DNA from: an uncultured Oscillospiraceae bacterium
GTDB taxonomy: Bacteria; Bacillota; Clostridia; Oscillospirales; Oscillospiraceae
Length of the DNA: 64,000 nt
Direction of reading: 5' to 3'
NCBI GenBank assembly: GCA_947626265.1
Contig: CANQRM010000003.1
Location: forward strand, 1 to 64,000
Position numbers and translations under genes: made by a program. Shown here one piece after another: positions 23,722 through 33,900 of the stretch. A model generated the notes under the pieces. The model ran no database searches. It was not told the DNA's origin and worked only from the letters and a program-made list of their open reading frames with translations. Within the stretch, counting starts at the first letter, position 1, and each line of letters starts with the position of its first letter.

Positions 23722-25008
23722 ATGGATGATGGCAGTTGGCTGTCTATCCTGTTTCTCATCGCGCTTCTGGGCATGGCCATGTACTTCGCCTTCGCGGAGA
23801 CGGCCTTCGCCTCCGTGTCCAAAAACCGCATCCGCGTCCGCCAGGAAAAGGGGGACGTCCGGGCCAAAAAGGCCATGTGGGTGCTGGACAATTTTGACCG
23901 CGCTATCACCACGATCTTGATCGGCACCAATATCGCCCACCTGACGGCGGCGGCGGTGATGACGGTGCTTGTGACCCACCATTTCGGCATGGGCGCCGTG
24001 GCCTGGGGGACCCTGGTCACGACGCTGGTATTGTTCCTCTTCGGGGAGATGCTCCCCAAAACGATAGCTAAAAAATACAGCGAGCGGTTCTGCCTGGGCA
24101 CCGCCGGTTCGCTGTGCTTTTTTATGCACTTTTTTGCCCCGCTGGCGGCGCTGCTCACGGCCATCGGCCAGGGGTTGGCCAAGCTCTCCAAGGGGGAGGG
24201 CGAGGTGTCCGTGACGGAGGATGAGCTCTACGACCTCATCGAGGACATGACCGACGCGGGGAGCCTTGACGAGGACCAGGGGGACCTGGTCCAGTCGGCA
24301 CTGGAATTCGGCGACATCACAGTAGAGCACGTGCTCACCGCCCGGGTGGACATGGCCGCCATCGACGTATCCTGGCCCGCGGAGAAGGTCATTGAATTCA
24401 TCCGCTCCCAGCGCCATACCCGCCTGCCCGTCTATGAGGGGCAGGTGGACGACATCATCGGCATATTGCAGATACGAAAGTACATCCGGGCCTGGCTGAG
24501 CCAGGGGGACGCCGTGGATATCCGGAGCCTTCTGGACGTGGCCTATTTCGTGCCCTCCACCACCAAGGTGGACGACCTGCTGCCGGAGCTGAGCCGCAAC
24601 CGCTCCAACATGGCCGTGGTCACGGACCCCTGGGGCGGGACCCTGGGCGTGGTGACCGTGGAGGACATCCTGGAGGAGCTGGTGGGCGAGATATGGGACG
24701 AGGAGGACGAGGTGGAGGAGCTTCTGCAGCCCATCGGCGGCGGCCGGTACGAGGCCGACGGGAGGCTTGACGTGGACGAGCTTTTTGACCGCATGGACTG
24801 GGAGGACCCGGACCATGACGAGCAGCTTATCCACAAGCCCCTGGCGGAGTGGACCCTGGAGCATTTCGAGCTCATGCCCCAGCAGCGGGACAAGTTCACC
24901 TACCACGACCTGGAATTCACCGTCTCCGACGTGCGCCAGCACCGCATCCGCAAGCTCACCGTGCGCCGCCTGCCCCAGGCGGCGGAGGAAGGGGGCGAGC
25001 AGGCATGA
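23722..25008 (+). CDS. CNNM/CorC (HlyC)-type transporter protein, first copy
   Basis: 428 residues: DUF21/CNNM membrane domain with about four spans (about 5-160), including AFAETAFASVSKNRIRVRQ and FLFGEMLPKTIAKKYS, then paired CBS domains (about 200-330) and a C-terminal CorC_HlyC domain. Older annotations call these hemolysins; current work links them to Mg2+/Co2+ transport or resistance. The start at 23722 is set by GAGGTGG at 9 bases; earlier TTG/ATG codons have poorer sites. The end overlaps the next paralogue by ATGA. Confidence 0.88.
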   Translation: MDDGSWLSILFLIALLGMAMYFAFAETAFASVSKNRIRVRQEKGDVRAKKAMWVLDNFDRAITTILIGTNIAHLTAAAVMTVLVTHHFGMGAVAWGTLVTTLVLFLFGEMLPKTIAKKYSERFCLGTAGSLCFFMHFFAPLAALLTAIGQGLAKLSKGEGEVSVTEDELYDLIEDMTDAGSLDEDQGDLVQSALEFGDITVEHVLTARVDMAAIDVSWPAEKVIEFIRSQRHTRLPVYEGQVDDIIGILQIRKYIRAWLSQGDAVDIRSLLDVAYFVPSTTKVDDLLPELSRNRSNMAVVTDPWGGTLGVVTVEDILEELVGEIWDEEDEVEELLQPIGGGRYEADGRLDVDELFDRMDWEDPDHDEQLIHKPLAEWTLEHFELMPQQRDKFTYHDLEFTVSDVRQHRIRKLTVRRLPQAAEEGGEQA

Positions 25009-26282
25009 CCGCGTATGTTCTGGCCCTTTTGGTGTGCCTGGCCCTGTCTGGGTTCTTCTCTGCGGCGGAGATGGCCCTGTCCGCCGCCAACAGGCTCCGG
25101 CTGGAGGGCGCGGCAGAGAACGGCAATAAGTCCGCCAGGACCGCCCTGGCCCTGCTGGACGACTTCGACAAGGCCCTGGGCGCCATCCTCATCGGCAACA
25201 ACCTGGTGAACGTGGCGGCCAGCTCCCTGAGCTCCGTCATCGCCATCGGCGTCGCCATGCGCACCGGCGTGGCGGACGGCCTGGCCTCCACGGTGGCTAC
25301 CATTATCGTGACCGTGCTGGTCATCATCTTCGGCGAGACCGTGCCCAAGATATTCGCCCGGAAAAACGCCACCCGCCTGACCCTGGCGGTGGCCGGGCCC
25401 CTGCGGGCGCTGGCCGTCGTGCTGTCGCCCCTGGTGTGGTGCGCCGTGGGCCTGACCCGGCTCATCGGCGGCGCCCTCAAAGGGGAGAGCCCCGAGGACG
25501 CCCAGGAGGCGGCGGTGGAGGAGCTGCAGTCCATCATCGAGACCGCCCAGGACGAGGCCGTGCTGGACGACGACCGGGGGGAGCTTCTGCAGGCCGCCCT
25601 GGACTTCGGCGACGTGTCCGCCAGCCAGGCCATGACCGCCCGGGTGGACATGATGGCCCTGGACATCGACGACGGCCTGGAAAAGATATTGGAAGAGGTC
25701 AGCGACTGCCCCCACTCCCGTCTGCCCGTCTATGAGGGCGACACGGACAACATCATCGGCGTGCTGCACCTCAATACCCTCTACCGGGCCCTTTTGGAGG
25801 GCCCCGACGTGGACATCCGGGCCATCCTCACCGAGCCCTGCTGGGTCTATAAGACCGTGAAGCTGCCTGCGGTGCTGGAGATGCTGCGGGAGAAGCAGAC
25901 CCATCTCGCCATCGTCACCGACGAGTACGGCGGCACCGCCGGCGTCATCTCCATGGAGGACGTGCTGGAGTACCTGGTGGGGGACATCTGGGACGAGACC
26001 GACGAGGTGGAGGAGGAAGTGGTCCAGACCTCCGAGGACAGCTGGGAGCTGGACGGCGACCTGCCCATCGGGGACTTTCTGGAGCTGGTGGACCTGGACG
26101 GCGAGGATTTCGACTTCGAGAGCGAGACCGTGGGCGGCTGGGTCATGGAGCTCATGGAGGGCTACGCCTCCGCCGGCAGCGCCGTGACATATGAGGATCT
26201 GAACATCACGGTCCTGGAGGCCGACGACAAGCGGGTGGAAAAGGTCCGTGTTACCCGGAGCAGGCCCGCGGAAAAGGAATAA
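25005..26282 (+). CDS. CNNM/CorC (HlyC)-type transporter protein, second copy
   Basis: 425 residues with the same domain order as its neighbour: DUF21 spans (SGFFSAAEMALSAANRLRLE; IIFGETVPKIFARKNATR), CBS pair with RLPVYEGDTDNIIGVLH and IVTDEYGGTAGVISMEDVLE, then a CorC_HlyC domain. The ATG overlaps the stop of the first copy, so the two are co-translated and may form a heteromer. Identity between them is moderate, so this is an old duplication. Confidence 0.9.
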   Translation: MTAYVLALLVCLALSGFFSAAEMALSAANRLRLEGAAENGNKSARTALALLDDFDKALGAILIGNNLVNVAASSLSSVIAIGVAMRTGVADGLASTVATIIVTVLVIIFGETVPKIFARKNATRLTLAVAGPLRALAVVLSPLVWCAVGLTRLIGGALKGESPEDAQEAAVEELQSIIETAQDEAVLDDDRGELLQAALDFGDVSASQAMTARVDMMALDIDDGLEKILEEVSDCPHSRLPVYEGDTDNIIGVLHLNTLYRALLEGPDVDIRAILTEPCWVYKTVKLPAVLEMLREKQTHLAIVTDEYGGTAGVISMEDVLEYLVGDIWDETDEVEEEVVQTSEDSWELDGDLPIGDFLELVDLDGEDFDFESETVGGWVMELMEGYASAGSAVTYEDLNITVLEADDKRVEKVRVTRSRPAEKE

Positions 26283-26288
26283 AGGGAC

Positions 26289-26663
26289 ATGATGGAACAG
26301 GTCATCCGCCGATACTTCCGCGCGTGGCTGGATAAGGACATCGGGGCCGTCAGGGATACGTTTTCCGACGGCGCGGTGTACAGCGAGTGCTACGGCCCGG
26401 AATACCGCGGCCTCTCTCAAATTTTGCAGTGGTTCAAAGATTGGAACCAGCGGGGCCGGGTCCTGGAGTGGTCGGTGAAACGGGTAATAGAGAAGGACCG
26501 CACCGCCGTGGCGGAGTGGTATTTCCAATGCGAGTATGACGGCGTGATAGACGGGTTCGACGGGGTCACGATAGCCGATTTTGACGAAAACGGGAAGATC
26601 GTAAAGCTGTGCGAGTTCCAGTCCAAAGCGGAGCACTGCTATCCCTATGGGAGCGCTGACTGA
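26289..26663 (+). CDS. SnoaL/NTF2-like protein
   Basis: 124 residues with the cone-shaped NTF2-fold pattern: an N-terminal helix IRRYFRAWLDKDIGAVRDTF, SDGAVYSECYGPEYRGLSQI, then beta strands WSVKRVIEKDRTAVAEWYF and DGVTIADFDENGKIVKLCEF. Proteins like this are often small binding or isomerase-like enzymes; no substrate can be named. It begins 6 bases after the second CNNM gene and shares its transcript, ending in a perfect terminator. Confidence 0.8.
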   Translation: MMEQVIRRYFRAWLDKDIGAVRDTFSDGAVYSECYGPEYRGLSQILQWFKDWNQRGRVLEWSVKRVIEKDRTAVAEWYFQCEYDGVIDGFDGVTIADFDENGKIVKLCEFQSKAEHCYPYGSAD

Positions 26664-26676
26664 CACAAACAAGGAA

Positions 26677-26704
26677 AGAGCCCGGAGCGATCGCTCCGGG
26701 CTCT
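26677..26704. terminator. Bidirectional terminator
   Basis: Perfect 28-base palindrome: AGAGCCCGGAGCGA and its complement, 26677-26704, between the SnoaL-like gene and convergent rpmB. Confidence 0.85.
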
Positions 26705-26719
26705 CGTATTTACGGAAAA

Positions 26720-26908
26720 TCAAACGGCGCGCTGGACCTTGCCGCTGCGCAGGCAGCGGGTGCAGACATACACATGCTGGGGCTTTCCGTCCACGACCGC
26801 CTTCACGCGCTTTACGTTGGGCTTCCACATGCGGTTGGAACGCCGGTGGGAGTGGCTGACCTTGATGCCGAAAGTCACGCCTTTTCCGCAAACCTCACAT
26901 TTTGCCAT
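26720..26908 (-). CDS. rpmB: 50S ribosomal protein L28
   Basis: 62 residues: MAKCEVCGKGVTFGIKVSHS and RRSNRMWKPNVKRV are diagnostic of L28. Four cysteines in two CxxC pairs (CEVC, CTRC) mark the zinc-binding form. AAGGAG precedes the ATG. Monocistronic, with promoter TTGCAT-17-TATTAT. Confidence 0.97.
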   Translation of the reverse strand: MAKCEVCGKGVTFGIKVSHSHRRSNRMWKPNVKRVKAVVDGKPQHVYVCTRCLRSGKVQRAV

Positions 26909-26949
26909 CGTAATCAGCTCCTTCCTGCTGTCCGGCGGACAGCCTCAAT

Positions 26950-26978
26950 ATAATAACAGAGCCTAAGACAAAATGCAA
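26950..26978 (-). promoter_or_regulatory. Promoter of rpmB
   Basis: TTGCAT (26978-26973), 17 bases, TATTAT (26955-26950) on the minus strand, 42 bases from the rpmB ATG. Confidence 0.6.
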
Positions 26979-27090
26979 GCATTTTTTTCGCATACGGGAA
27001 AAACTTGAAAAAATCCGGCGGGAACGATTGCGCCGGTGGGTGTTCTGTATTAAAATATAATGGACATAAACTGCAAAGGATGTGGTCGCC

Positions 27091-28032
27091 TTGGAGAAGA
27101 AATACTTTGTGGACCTGAAAGAGCTGGCGCGGGAACATGACCTGAAGGTGGTCTACGCCGCCCCGGACTATGACACCATGCGCATCGGCTCCGTGGACCT
27201 GAACCGGCCCGGCATCCAGCTGATGGGCTATCTGGAGCACTTCGACGACACCCGCATCCAGGTCATCGGCCGGAGCGAGAACGCCATGATGGAGGAGCAG
27301 GACCACCAGCAGCGGGTGGCGGGTTTCGCCGCCATCATGAGCCGGCGGGTGCCGGCGGTGATCGTGGCCCACGACGAGGTGGTGCTGCCCGAGTGCCTGG
27401 AGATGGCCCAAAAGTTCGGCGTGAGCCTTCTGACCACCGACATGGACACGTCAGAGTTCTCCGCCCGGCTCATCCACTCCCTGCGCTACCACCTGGCCCC
27501 CCGGGAGACCATCCACGGGGTGCTCATGGAGGTCTACGGCGAGGGCATGCTCATCATCGGCGACAGCGGCGTGGGCAAGTCGGAGACCGCTCTCGGCCTT
27601 TTGAAGCAGGGCCACCGGCTTATCGCCGACGACGCGGTGGAGATCCTGCGCACATCCTCCTTCCACCTGGAGGGCCGCTCCCCCTCCATCATCAAGCACT
27701 TCATGGAGCTTCGCGGCATCGGCGTCATCAACGTACCCAGTGTGTTCGGCATCGGCGCGGTGAAGCCCTCCTGCCAGATCGATTTGGTGGTGCAGATGGA
27801 GATATGGGACGAGACGAAGCACTATGACCGCCTGGGCCTGGACACCCGGACCACGGAATATCTGGGCGTGGACGTGCCCCTGGTGACCATCCCGGTGCGG
27901 CCCGGCCGGAACCTGGCCGTCATACTGGAGATCGCGGCCATGACCAACCGGCAGAAAAAGACCGGCTACAACGCCGCCGAGGACCTGGCCCGCCGGGTGG
28001 ATGAGAGCGTGGATGCCGGCATAATGTTCTGA
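27091..28032 (+). CDS. hprK: HPr kinase/phosphorylase
   Basis: Phosphorylates and dephosphorylates HPr on Ser46, the switch of carbon catabolite control in Firmicutes. 313 residues: Walker A GDSGVGKS at 157-164 and the HprK signature MELRGIGVINVPSVFG at 205-220. The most likely start is TTG 27091, 8 bases behind AAAGGATG; a GTG at 27082 overlaps that site. First gene of the hprK-murB-rapZ-whiA-dnaE-hflX-yigZ run, all on the plus strand and mostly within 20 bases of each other. Confidence 0.96.
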   Translation: MEKKYFVDLKELAREHDLKVVYAAPDYDTMRIGSVDLNRPGIQLMGYLEHFDDTRIQVIGRSENAMMEEQDHQQRVAGFAAIMSRRVPAVIVAHDEVVLPECLEMAQKFGVSLLTTDMDTSEFSARLIHSLRYHLAPRETIHGVLMEVYGEGMLIIGDSGVGKSETALGLLKQGHRLIADDAVEILRTSSFHLEGRSPSIIKHFMELRGIGVINVPSVFGIGAVKPSCQIDLVVQMEIWDETKHYDRLGLDTRTTEYLGVDVPLVTIPVRPGRNLAVILEIAAMTNRQKKTGYNAAEDLARRVDESVDAGIMF

Positions 28033-28042
28033 TCGAGGTTTT

Positions 28043-28951
28043 ATGGACTATACGAAGTTAGCAAACGACATACGCATCGCCCTGCCCGGGCTGGACCTGC
28101 GGGAGGGGGAGCCCATGGCGGAGCATTGCTCCTTCCGCATCGGCGGCCCGGCGGCGGCCATGGTCCTGCCCCGGTCGGCCCGGGAGCTGGAGGCGCTCTG
28201 CCGTCTGCTGCGGGAAAAGGGGATAAAGCCCCTGCTCATCGGCAACGGCACCAACATCCTGCCCCCGGACAGGGGGCTGGACCGGTTCGTCATCGCCACC
28301 TGCCCCGGCGCGGGGGAGGTGAGCGTGGATGGGAACACCGTCACGGCGGACTGCGGCGCCACATTGGCGGCGGCGGCCATGGCCGCGGCGGAGGCGGGCC
28401 TCACGGGTCTGGAATTTGCCCACGGCATCCCCGGCAGCGTGGGGGGCGGCGTGGTGATGAACGCCGGCGCCTACGGCGGGGAGCTGAAGGACGCGGTACA
28501 GCGCACCCAGTACCTGGACGAGGACCTCATCCCCCGCACGGCCGAGGGAGAAGAGCACGATTTTGCCTACCGGCACAGCGCTTTTTCCGGGAGGGAAGCG
28601 GTCATACTGCGCACCACGTTTGCCCTGGTCCCCGGGGATAAGGAGGCCATCCAGGGGCGGATGCGGGAGCTGGCGGCGAAGCGCCGGGCCAGCCAGCCTT
28701 TGGATATGCCCTCGGCGGGCAGCACCTTCAAGCGGCCGGTGGGGGGCTACGCCGCCGCCCTCATCGACGAGGCGGGGCTCAAGGGATTCTCCGTCGGCGG
28801 GGCCATGGTGTCGGAAAAGCACGCCGGGTTCGTGGTGAACGCGGGGGGCGCCACCTGTGGGGATGTGCTGCGGCTCATGGAGCACATCCAAAAGACCGTC
28901 CTGGCCCGCAGCGGCATCGCGCTGGAGCCGGAAGTGCTGGTGCTGGGGTAA
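28043..28951 (+). CDS. murB: UDP-N-acetylenolpyruvoylglucosamine reductase
   Basis: FAD enzyme that reduces UDP-GlcNAc-enolpyruvate to UDP-MurNAc in peptidoglycan synthesis. 302 residues with NTSFRIGG-like HCSFRIGGPAAAMVLP, the FAD-binding LIGNGTNILPPDRGLD, GIPGSVGGGVVMNAGAYGGE, and the catalytic serine region PSAGSTFKRP. This is the type II (Firmicutes) form lacking the extra loop of E. coli MurB. GAGG precedes the ATG. Confidence 0.96.
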   Translation: MDYTKLANDIRIALPGLDLREGEPMAEHCSFRIGGPAAAMVLPRSARELEALCRLLREKGIKPLLIGNGTNILPPDRGLDRFVIATCPGAGEVSVDGNTVTADCGATLAAAAMAAAEAGLTGLEFAHGIPGSVGGGVVMNAGAYGGELKDAVQRTQYLDEDLIPRTAEGEEHDFAYRHSAFSGREAVILRTTFALVPGDKEAIQGRMRELAAKRRASQPLDMPSAGSTFKRPVGGYAAALIDEAGLKGFSVGGAMVSEKHAGFVVNAGGATCGDVLRLMEHIQKTVLARSGIALEPEVLVLG

Positions 28952-28954
28952 GAC

Positions 28955-29800
28955 ATGGAATTTCTCATCATAACGGGCCTGTCCGGCGCGGGCAAGAGCC
29001 GGGCGGCGGACATATGCGAGGACCTGGGCTATTATTGCGTGGACAACCTGCCGGCGGCGCTGGCAGGCCGGTTTGCGTCCCTGTGCCTGGCGACCCGGGG
29101 CCGGTACGAGCGGGTGGCCCTGGTGATGGACGCCCGGAGCGTCACGGACTGCGCCGAGCTCATCGGCGCGCTGGAGGAGCTGAAGGGGCTGGACTGCCGG
29201 GTGCGGATGCTGTATCTGGAGGCGGACACGGACACCCTCATCCGCCGGTATAAAGAGTCCCGCCGTCCCCATCCCCTGGGGGAGCGGGGCCTGACCATCG
29301 CCCAGGCCGTGGAGCGGGAGCGGACGTTCCTCGCGCCCCTGCGGGCCCGGGCGGACCATATCATCGCCACCGACGCGGGGTCCCTGAATCAATTGAAGGC
29401 GCAGATGTGCCGCTGCCTGGGGCAGCGGGAGGGCTCCTTTGCCGTGACGGTCATGAGCTTCGGCTTCAAGCGGGGCCTGCCCCCGGAGGCGGACCTGGTG
29501 TTCGACGTGCGGTGTCTGCCCAACCCCTACTATGAGCCGGACCTGGCGGACCTGACCGGCCTGGACAGGCCGGTGCGGGACTATGTGTTCAAGTCCGGGG
29601 ACGCCCAGGCGCTGCTGGATAAGCTGACGGAGCTTTTGGCCCTGACCATCCCTCTCTTCGAGGCGGACCGGCGGGAGCTCACCGTGGCGGTGGGCTGCAC
29701 CGGGGGCCGCCACCGGAGCGTGGCCATGGCCCAGGCGCTGGGGGAGGCGCTGAAAAGCAAAGCCGCCGTGACGGTGTTCCACCGGGAACTGGGAAGCTGA
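28955..29800 (+). CDS. rapZ: RNase adapter RapZ
   Basis: 281 residues. Walker A GLSGAGKS at 8-15, VMDARS, the DTLIRRYKESRRPHPLG segment and the C-terminal sensor domain with GCTGGRHRSVAMAQALGE are diagnostic. Binds nucleotide and, in other bacteria, regulates amino-sugar metabolism through small RNAs. Starts 3 bases after murB. In related genomes rapZ is followed by yvcK and whiA; here a repeat stands between rapZ and whiA. Confidence 0.96.
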   Translation: MEFLIITGLSGAGKSRAADICEDLGYYCVDNLPAALAGRFASLCLATRGRYERVALVMDARSVTDCAELIGALEELKGLDCRVRMLYLEADTDTLIRRYKESRRPHPLGERGLTIAQAVERERTFLAPLRARADHIIATDAGSLNQLKAQMCRCLGQREGSFAVTVMSFGFKRGLPPEADLVFDVRCLPNPYYEPDLADLTGLDRPVRDYVFKSGDAQALLDKLTELLALTIPLFEADRRELTVAVGCTGGRHRSVAMAQALGEALKSKAAVTVFHRELGS

Positions 29801-29801
29801 A

Positions 29802-29978
29802 AAAGCCTCCCCTGTGTAAGGGGAGGGGGCGAGCGAAGGCCCAACCCCAAAGCCTCCCCTGTGCAAGGGGAGGGGGACCGCACGAAGTGCGGTGGAGGGG
29901 TTGTCTGTTATCTGACGTTACAATCCCTCAGTCACCGCCTGACGGCGGCGACAGCTCCCTTTGCACAAGGGAGCCTTA
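29802..29978 (+). repeat. Family 1 repeat with a partial copy in front
   Basis: A half copy (29802-29848) followed by a full 130-bp copy (29849-29978), reverse-complementary to 3003-3126. It occupies the whole gap between rapZ and whiA. The same half-plus-full arrangement recurs at 46979-47150. CCGCACGAAGTGCGG forms the internal hairpin. Confidence 0.82.
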
Positions 29979-30006
29979 AGAAGTGTGCAAAGCACGGAGA
30001 GAATAA

Positions 30007-30909
30007 ATGAGCTTTTCATCGGAGGTAAAAACGGAGCTGTGCCGGGCGGAGGTGAACCGCCGGTGCTGCGCCCTGGCGGAGGCCTATGGGGTGCTGCTGT
30101 ACGCCAACAGCTTCACCCTGAGCCAGGTCCGGGTCATGACGGAGAGCGACGCCTTTGCCGCCCGGCTGCCCCGGCTTTTTCGCCGTGCCTTCGGGCTGGA
30201 TTTCGACGTACTGCCCCCGGAGGGAGCAGAGGGCAAGCGGTCCTTTCTCATCACCGACGGGGACAAGCTCCGGGCCATTTTCGCCGCCTTCGGCTACGAC
30301 CCGGACAAGGCCGTTTCTCATCATATAAACCTGGCCGTGGTGGAGCAGGAGTGCGACCGGGTATCCTTCCTGCGGGGGGCGTTTCTCGCCGGCGGCAGCG
30401 TCACGGACCCCCACCGCAGCTACCACATGGAGCTGGCAACCGGCCACGAGAGCGTGTGCCGGGAGACCCACGCGCTGCTTCTGGAGATGGGCTTTGAGCC
30501 CCGGGACGCGGTGCGGGGCCGGACATGGATAACCTACTTCAAGCGCAGCGAGGCCATCGAGGACCTGCTGGTGACCATGGGGGCCAGCGTGGCCGCCATG
30601 GGCATCATGGAGGCCAAGGCGGAAAAGCACATGGCCAACGCCATGAACCGGCTCACTAACTGCGACATGGCAAACGCCGACAAGATCACCGTCTCCGCCG
30701 CGGAGCAGCTGGCGGCCATCCGGGCCATCGAGGCGGGGCCGGGGCTGGACGCCCTGCCCCAGGCGCTGCAGGAGACGGCGCTATTGCGCATCGCGAACCC
30801 CGCCGGCAGCATCTCGGAGCTTGCCCAGCTTGCTTATCCCCCCGTGACGAAAAGCTGCATGAACCACCGGCTCCGCAAGCTCATGGAGCTGAGCCGGACC
30901 CTGGAATGA
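30007..30909 (+). CDS. whiA: DNA-binding protein WhiA
   Basis: 300 residues: N-terminal LAGLIDADG-homing-endonuclease-like domain (RGAFLAGGSVTDPHRSYHME near residues 120-140) and a C-terminal HTH (ISELAQLAYPPVTKSCMNHR). Opens FSSEVKTELCR, the family signature. Needed for cell division and chromosome segregation in Firmicutes. GGAGAG precedes the ATG, which comes just after the repeat. Confidence 0.95.
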   Translation: MSFSSEVKTELCRAEVNRRCCALAEAYGVLLYANSFTLSQVRVMTESDAFAARLPRLFRRAFGLDFDVLPPEGAEGKRSFLITDGDKLRAIFAAFGYDPDKAVSHHINLAVVEQECDRVSFLRGAFLAGGSVTDPHRSYHMELATGHESVCRETHALLLEMGFEPRDAVRGRTWITYFKRSEAIEDLLVTMGASVAAMGIMEAKAEKHMANAMNRLTNCDMANADKITVSAAEQLAAIRAIEAGPGLDALPQALQETALLRIANPAGSISELAQLAYPPVTKSCMNHRLRKLMELSRTLE

Positions 30910-30918
30910 GGATTAGAC

Positions 30919-33900
30919 ATGAGCTTCGTACATCTTCATGTACACAGTGAATACAGCCTTCTGGACGGGGCCTGCCGGGTCGGCGAGATGGCGCAGTACG
31001 CCAAAGAGCTGGGCCAGGAGGCCCTGGCCGTCACCGACCACGGGGTCATGTACGGCGTGGTGGCGTTCTACAAGGCCTGCCGGGACGCGGGGATCAAGCC
31101 CATCATCGGCTGCGAGGTCTATGTGGCCCCCCGAGGCTATACGGACAAGGAGGCGGGGCTGGACAACCGCTACTCCCACCTCATCCTCCTGTGCCGGAAC
31201 GAGACGGGGTACCACAACCTCTGCCGGATGGTGAGCGAGGCCTTTGTAAACGGCTTTTATATCCGCCCCCGCATCGACTGGGACATGCTCCATGCGCATG
31301 CCCAGGGGCTCATATGCCTGTCGGCGTGTCTCGCCGGGGACATCCCCCAGAAGATCGTGGGCGGCCAGTACGAGGCCGCCAAGGCCCGGGCCCTGGAGCT
31401 TTCCGAACTCTTTGGCCCCGACGGGTTTTACCTGGAGCTGCAGGACCACGGCATCGCCGACGAGCGCCGGGCCGCTCAGGGGCTCATCCGCATCCACGAG
31501 GAGACGGGCATCCCCCTGGTGGTCACCAACGACGCCCACTACCTGCGCAGGGACGACGCCTATATCCAGGACATCCTCATGTGCGTGCAGACGGGCAAGA
31601 AGGTGGACGACCCGGACCGGATGCGCTTTGAGGGCCAGGAGATGTACCTCAAGAGCGAGGAGGAGATGCGCTCTCTCTTCCCCGACTTCCCGGAGGCGTA
31701 CGACAACACCGTAAAGATCGCGGAGCTATGTAACTTCGACTTTGAGTTCGGCCACTATCACCTGCCTCAGTTCCAGCTTCCCGAGGGAGAGACGGACAGC
31801 TTCGAATACCTGAAGAAGCTCTGCTACGCGGGCCTGGCCGAGCGCAGGCCCGGCTGCGGGGAGGAGTATGCCCGGCAGCTGGAATACGAGCTGGGGGTCA
31901 TCTCCCAGATGGGGTTCGTGGACTACTTCCTCATCGTCTGGGATTTCCGGAACTACGCCCGCACCCAGGGCGTTCCCACCGGCCCGGGCCGGGGCTCCGC
32001 CGCCGGGAGCCTTGTGAGCTACGTGCTGCACATCACCGACGTGGACCCCATCAAGTACAGCCTGTTCTTCGAGCGGTTTTTGAACCCCGAGCGGGTGACC
32101 ATGCCGGATATCGACATCGACTTCGGCGACGAGCGCCGGGGCGAGGTCATCGACTATGTGCGCCGGAAATACGGCGCGGACAACGTGGCCCAGATCGTCA
32201 CCTTTGGCACCATGGCCGCCCGGGCGTCCATCCGGGACGTGGGCCGGGTGCTGGACGTGGGCTACGCCGAGACGGACGCGGTGGCCAAGCAGGTGCCCTT
32301 CGCCCCGAAGATCACCCTGGACGAGGCCATGCGCCTTTCCCGGCCCCTCAAGGAGATGTACGAGACCGACGGGAAGGTGCGGGACCTCATCGACACCGCC
32401 CGCCGTCTGGAGGGCATGCCCCGCAACGCCTCCACCCACGCCTCCGGCGTGGTCATCACCGCCCGGCCCCTCACCGACTATCTGCCCCTGGCCCGCACCG
32501 ACGAGGCGGTGGTGTGCCAGTTCGACATGGTCACCGTGGAGCAGCTGGGCCTTCTCAAGATGGACTTTCTGGGCCTGCGGAACCTGACCGTCATGGACGA
32601 CGCCGCCCGGCTCATCCGCCGGTATGTGCCGGATTTCCGGGTGGACGCCATCCCCGAGGACGACGAGGAGACCTACCGGATGCTCTCCGACGGGCGCACC
32701 AGCGGCGTGTTCCAGCTGGAATCCGCGGGCATGACCGGCGTGTGCACGGGTCTGAAGCCCCGGTCCATCGAGGACATCACCGCCGTCATCGCCCTGTACC
32801 GCCCCGGGCCCATGGCCTCCATCCCCCGGTTTCTGGAGTGCGCCTCGGACCCCTCCCACGTGACCTATAAGCACGAGCTGCTGCGGCCCATCCTGGACGT
32901 GACCTACGGCTGCATCGTCTACCAGGAGCAGGTGCTGGACATCTTCCGGAAGCTGGCGGGCTTCTCCCTGGGTCAGGCGGACATGATCCGCCGGGCCATG
33001 AGTAAGAAAAAGCACAGCGTCATCGACGCCGAGCGAAAGGCCTTCGTCTATGGAGACCCCGCCCGGAACATCGCCGGGTGCCTGGCCAACGGGGTGCCGG
33101 AGGATATCGCCAACAGCATATACGACGAGATCATCGACTTCGCCTCCTACGCCTTCAACAAGGCCCACGCGGTGGTGTACGCCATCGTGGCCTACCGGAC
33201 CGCGTGGATGAAGTGCCACTGGCCGAAGGAATACATGGCCGCGCTGATGACCAGCGTGCTGGGCTCCTCCGCCAAGGTGGCGGAGTACACGGCGGCCTGC
33301 AGGGCCATGGGCATCGACGTGCTGCCCCCGGACGTGAACGAGTCCGACGCGGACTTTTCCGTGGCGGGCCCCAACATCCGCTACGGCCTGGCGGCCATCA
33401 AGAACGTGGGCGTGGGCTTCGTGGAGCAGATGAAGGCCGAGCGGGAGGCGGGGGGACCCTTCACCGCCTTCGACGAGTTCTGCCGCCGGATGTACGGCAA
33501 GGAGCTGAACCGAAAGCCGGTGGAGAGCCTCATCCAGGCCGGGGCCTTCGACTCCATGGGCTATAAGCGCAAGGCCCTGCTGCAGGTGCTGGACAAGGTC
33601 CTGAACGGCGTGAATTCCGCCGGGCGGCGGAATCTGGAGGGCCAGTTCGACCTGTTCTCCATGGACACGGAGGAGGAGCCGGTCTCCACATTGGAACTGC
33701 CCGACGTGGAGGAATTTTCTGTGCGGGAGAAGCTGGCCATGGAGAAGGCCGTCACCGGCCTTTACATGAGCGGCCACCCCATGGACGACTACGCCGATAC
33801 GGTCCAAAAGCTGGGCGCGGCCCCCATGGGCGCTATCCTGGAGGACTTCGCCCTGGAGGACGGCCCTCAGCAGTACCGGGACGGCCAGAACGTGATCTTA

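Noticed and set aside
24900-26891. A 663-codon open frame opposite the CNNM genes
   Set aside because: Antisense of a conserved gene pair with no motif of its own and skewed composition.
31726-33807. A 693-codon minus-strand frame inside dnaE
   Set aside because: Entirely antisense to the DNA polymerase reading frame.
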